This document shows, piece by piece, positions 35,669 to 36,043 of a DNA stretch of 36,043 nt. Every line of letters starts with the position of its first letter. Position 1 is the first letter of the stretch. The DNA lies in contig JAJOKA010000167.1 of the NCBI GenBank assembly GCA_021206555.1, positions 1 to 36,043 on the forward strand, in the 5' to 3' direction. A program made the translations under genes and the position numbers. Under the pieces are notes generated by a model that did no database searches, was not told where the DNA came from, and saw nothing but the letters and a program-made list of their open reading frames with translations. Source of the stretch: Candidatus Cloacimonadota bacterium. GTDB lineage: Bacteria; Cloacimonadota; Cloacimonadia; Cloacimonadales; Cloacimonadaceae.

Positions 35669-36043
35669 TTAAACTACCTCCGCCTTGCCGCCGTTCTTTT
35701 CGATGAGCGCTTTAGCGTTTTTGGAGAATGCGTTCGCTTTGATATGAACAGCTTTGGTGAATTCTTCAGTAGTTCCGGCAAGCACTTTCACCGGAGCTTT
35801 AGCTTTTTGACCTGAGGATGGAATCAAGCCCATTGCTTCGAGCTTGGCGATATCAAAATCGGTCTCTTCCAGGCCGATAAGGCGGGAAAGATTGAGGCTG
35901 CGATAGCCGACGCGGAAGATGTTTTTGAATCCACGTTTGGGCAAGCGACGGTGCATGGGCATCTGACCGCCTTCAAAGGCAGCAGGTACGCCGCCACCGG
36001 CACGGGGCTTTTTTTTACCTTGTGACGCGACCGGCTTGATGGC
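35669..36043 (-). CDS. rplO: 50S ribosomal protein L15, partial at the window edge, with frame breaks
   Basis: The C-terminal two-thirds of L15, a large-subunit assembly protein. Clear part: FEGGQMPMHRRLPKRGFKNI, RSLNLSRLIGLEETDFDIAK, EAMGLIPSSGQKAKAPVKVL and KALIEKNGGKAEVV. Between about 35990 and 36040 the expected glycine- and arginine-rich loop (GRGHKGKKARAGGGV-like) is scrambled by several single-base breaks around an A8 run. The N-terminus lies beyond the window. Directly followed by secY, as in the spc operon. Confidence 0.93.
   Translation of the reverse strand, partial: AIKPVASQGKKKPRAGGGVPAAFEGGQMPMHRRLPKRGFKNIFRVGYRSLNLSRLIGLEETDFDIAKLEAMGLIPSSGQKAKAPVKVLAGTTEEFTKAVHIKANAFSKNAKALIEKNGGKAEVV

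Noticed and set aside
1..36043. CRISPR arrays, tRNAs, rRNAs, riboswitches, intact insertion sequences
   Set aside because: Scanned for regularly spaced repeats, cloverleaf-like and conserved RNA cores and transposase motifs; none could be supported by eye.

Overview
The window looks like part of a Gram-negative chromosome of roughly even base composition. The likely source is a fermentative anaerobe of the Candidatus Cloacimonadota (WWE1) type or a close relative. This is inferred from the combination of genes: outer-membrane machinery (Lnt, BamD, CpoB/YbgF), exported proteins with an NYPNPFNP-type C-terminal sorting domain, and a sodium-pumping methylmalonyl-CoA decarboxylase cluster used in propionate metabolism. 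No rRNA, tRNA, CRISPR array, phage gene or intact transposase was seen.

Layout. (1) 334-7045, plus strand: a tightly packed operon recJ - lipoprotein - lnt - merR-type regulator - glyQ - unknown - N-formylglutamate amidohydrolase family. Neighbours overlap at every junction, usually by an ATGA. (2) 7046-7291: a cluster of palindromes. (3) 15841 down to 7292, minus strand: a nine-gene run, helical-repeat protein - greA - M18 aminopeptidase - cpoB/ybgF - exported unknown - bamD - nadD - hemolysin III/PAQR - CHASE4 hybrid sensor kinase. (4) 18914 down to 16013, minus strand: fur - feoB - feoA, with a Fur-box-like palindrome in front of fur; a 12-unit degenerate heptanucleotide array follows feoA. 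(5) 20086-19096, minus strand: a PHP-domain phosphoesterase, separated from fur by a 33-bp direct repeat. (6) 20311-24572, plus strand: mmdA - oadG-like - biotin carrier with two biotin domains - oadB/mmdB, the complete decarboxylase. (7) 24573-30221: a repeat-rich accessory region with long hairpins, an exported sorting-domain protein, an orphan sorting domain on the opposite strand, and an exported HELTH metallopeptidase bracketed by repeats. (8) 30222-36043, minus strand: the end of the spc/alpha ribosomal operon, rplO (partial) - secY - map - infA - rpmJ - rpsM - rpsK - rpsD - rpoA - rplQ, closed by a strong terminator.

How the genes work together. Block 1 combines DNA repair, lipoprotein maturation and glycyl-tRNA charging under shared translation-coupled expression. 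Block 3 combines envelope assembly (BamD, CpoB) with NAD synthesis and transcript elongation. Block 4 is an iron-responsive ferrous iron uptake unit. Block 6 couples decarboxylation of methylmalonyl-CoA to sodium export.

An important caveat is sequence quality. About 35 single-base frame breaks, most in homopolymers, interrupt nearly every long gene, including indispensable ones (glyQ, rpoA, rplQ, rpmJ, rplO). I read these as sequencing or assembly errors, not pseudogenes, and list each such gene once across the breaks. Start and stop choices below take this into account.
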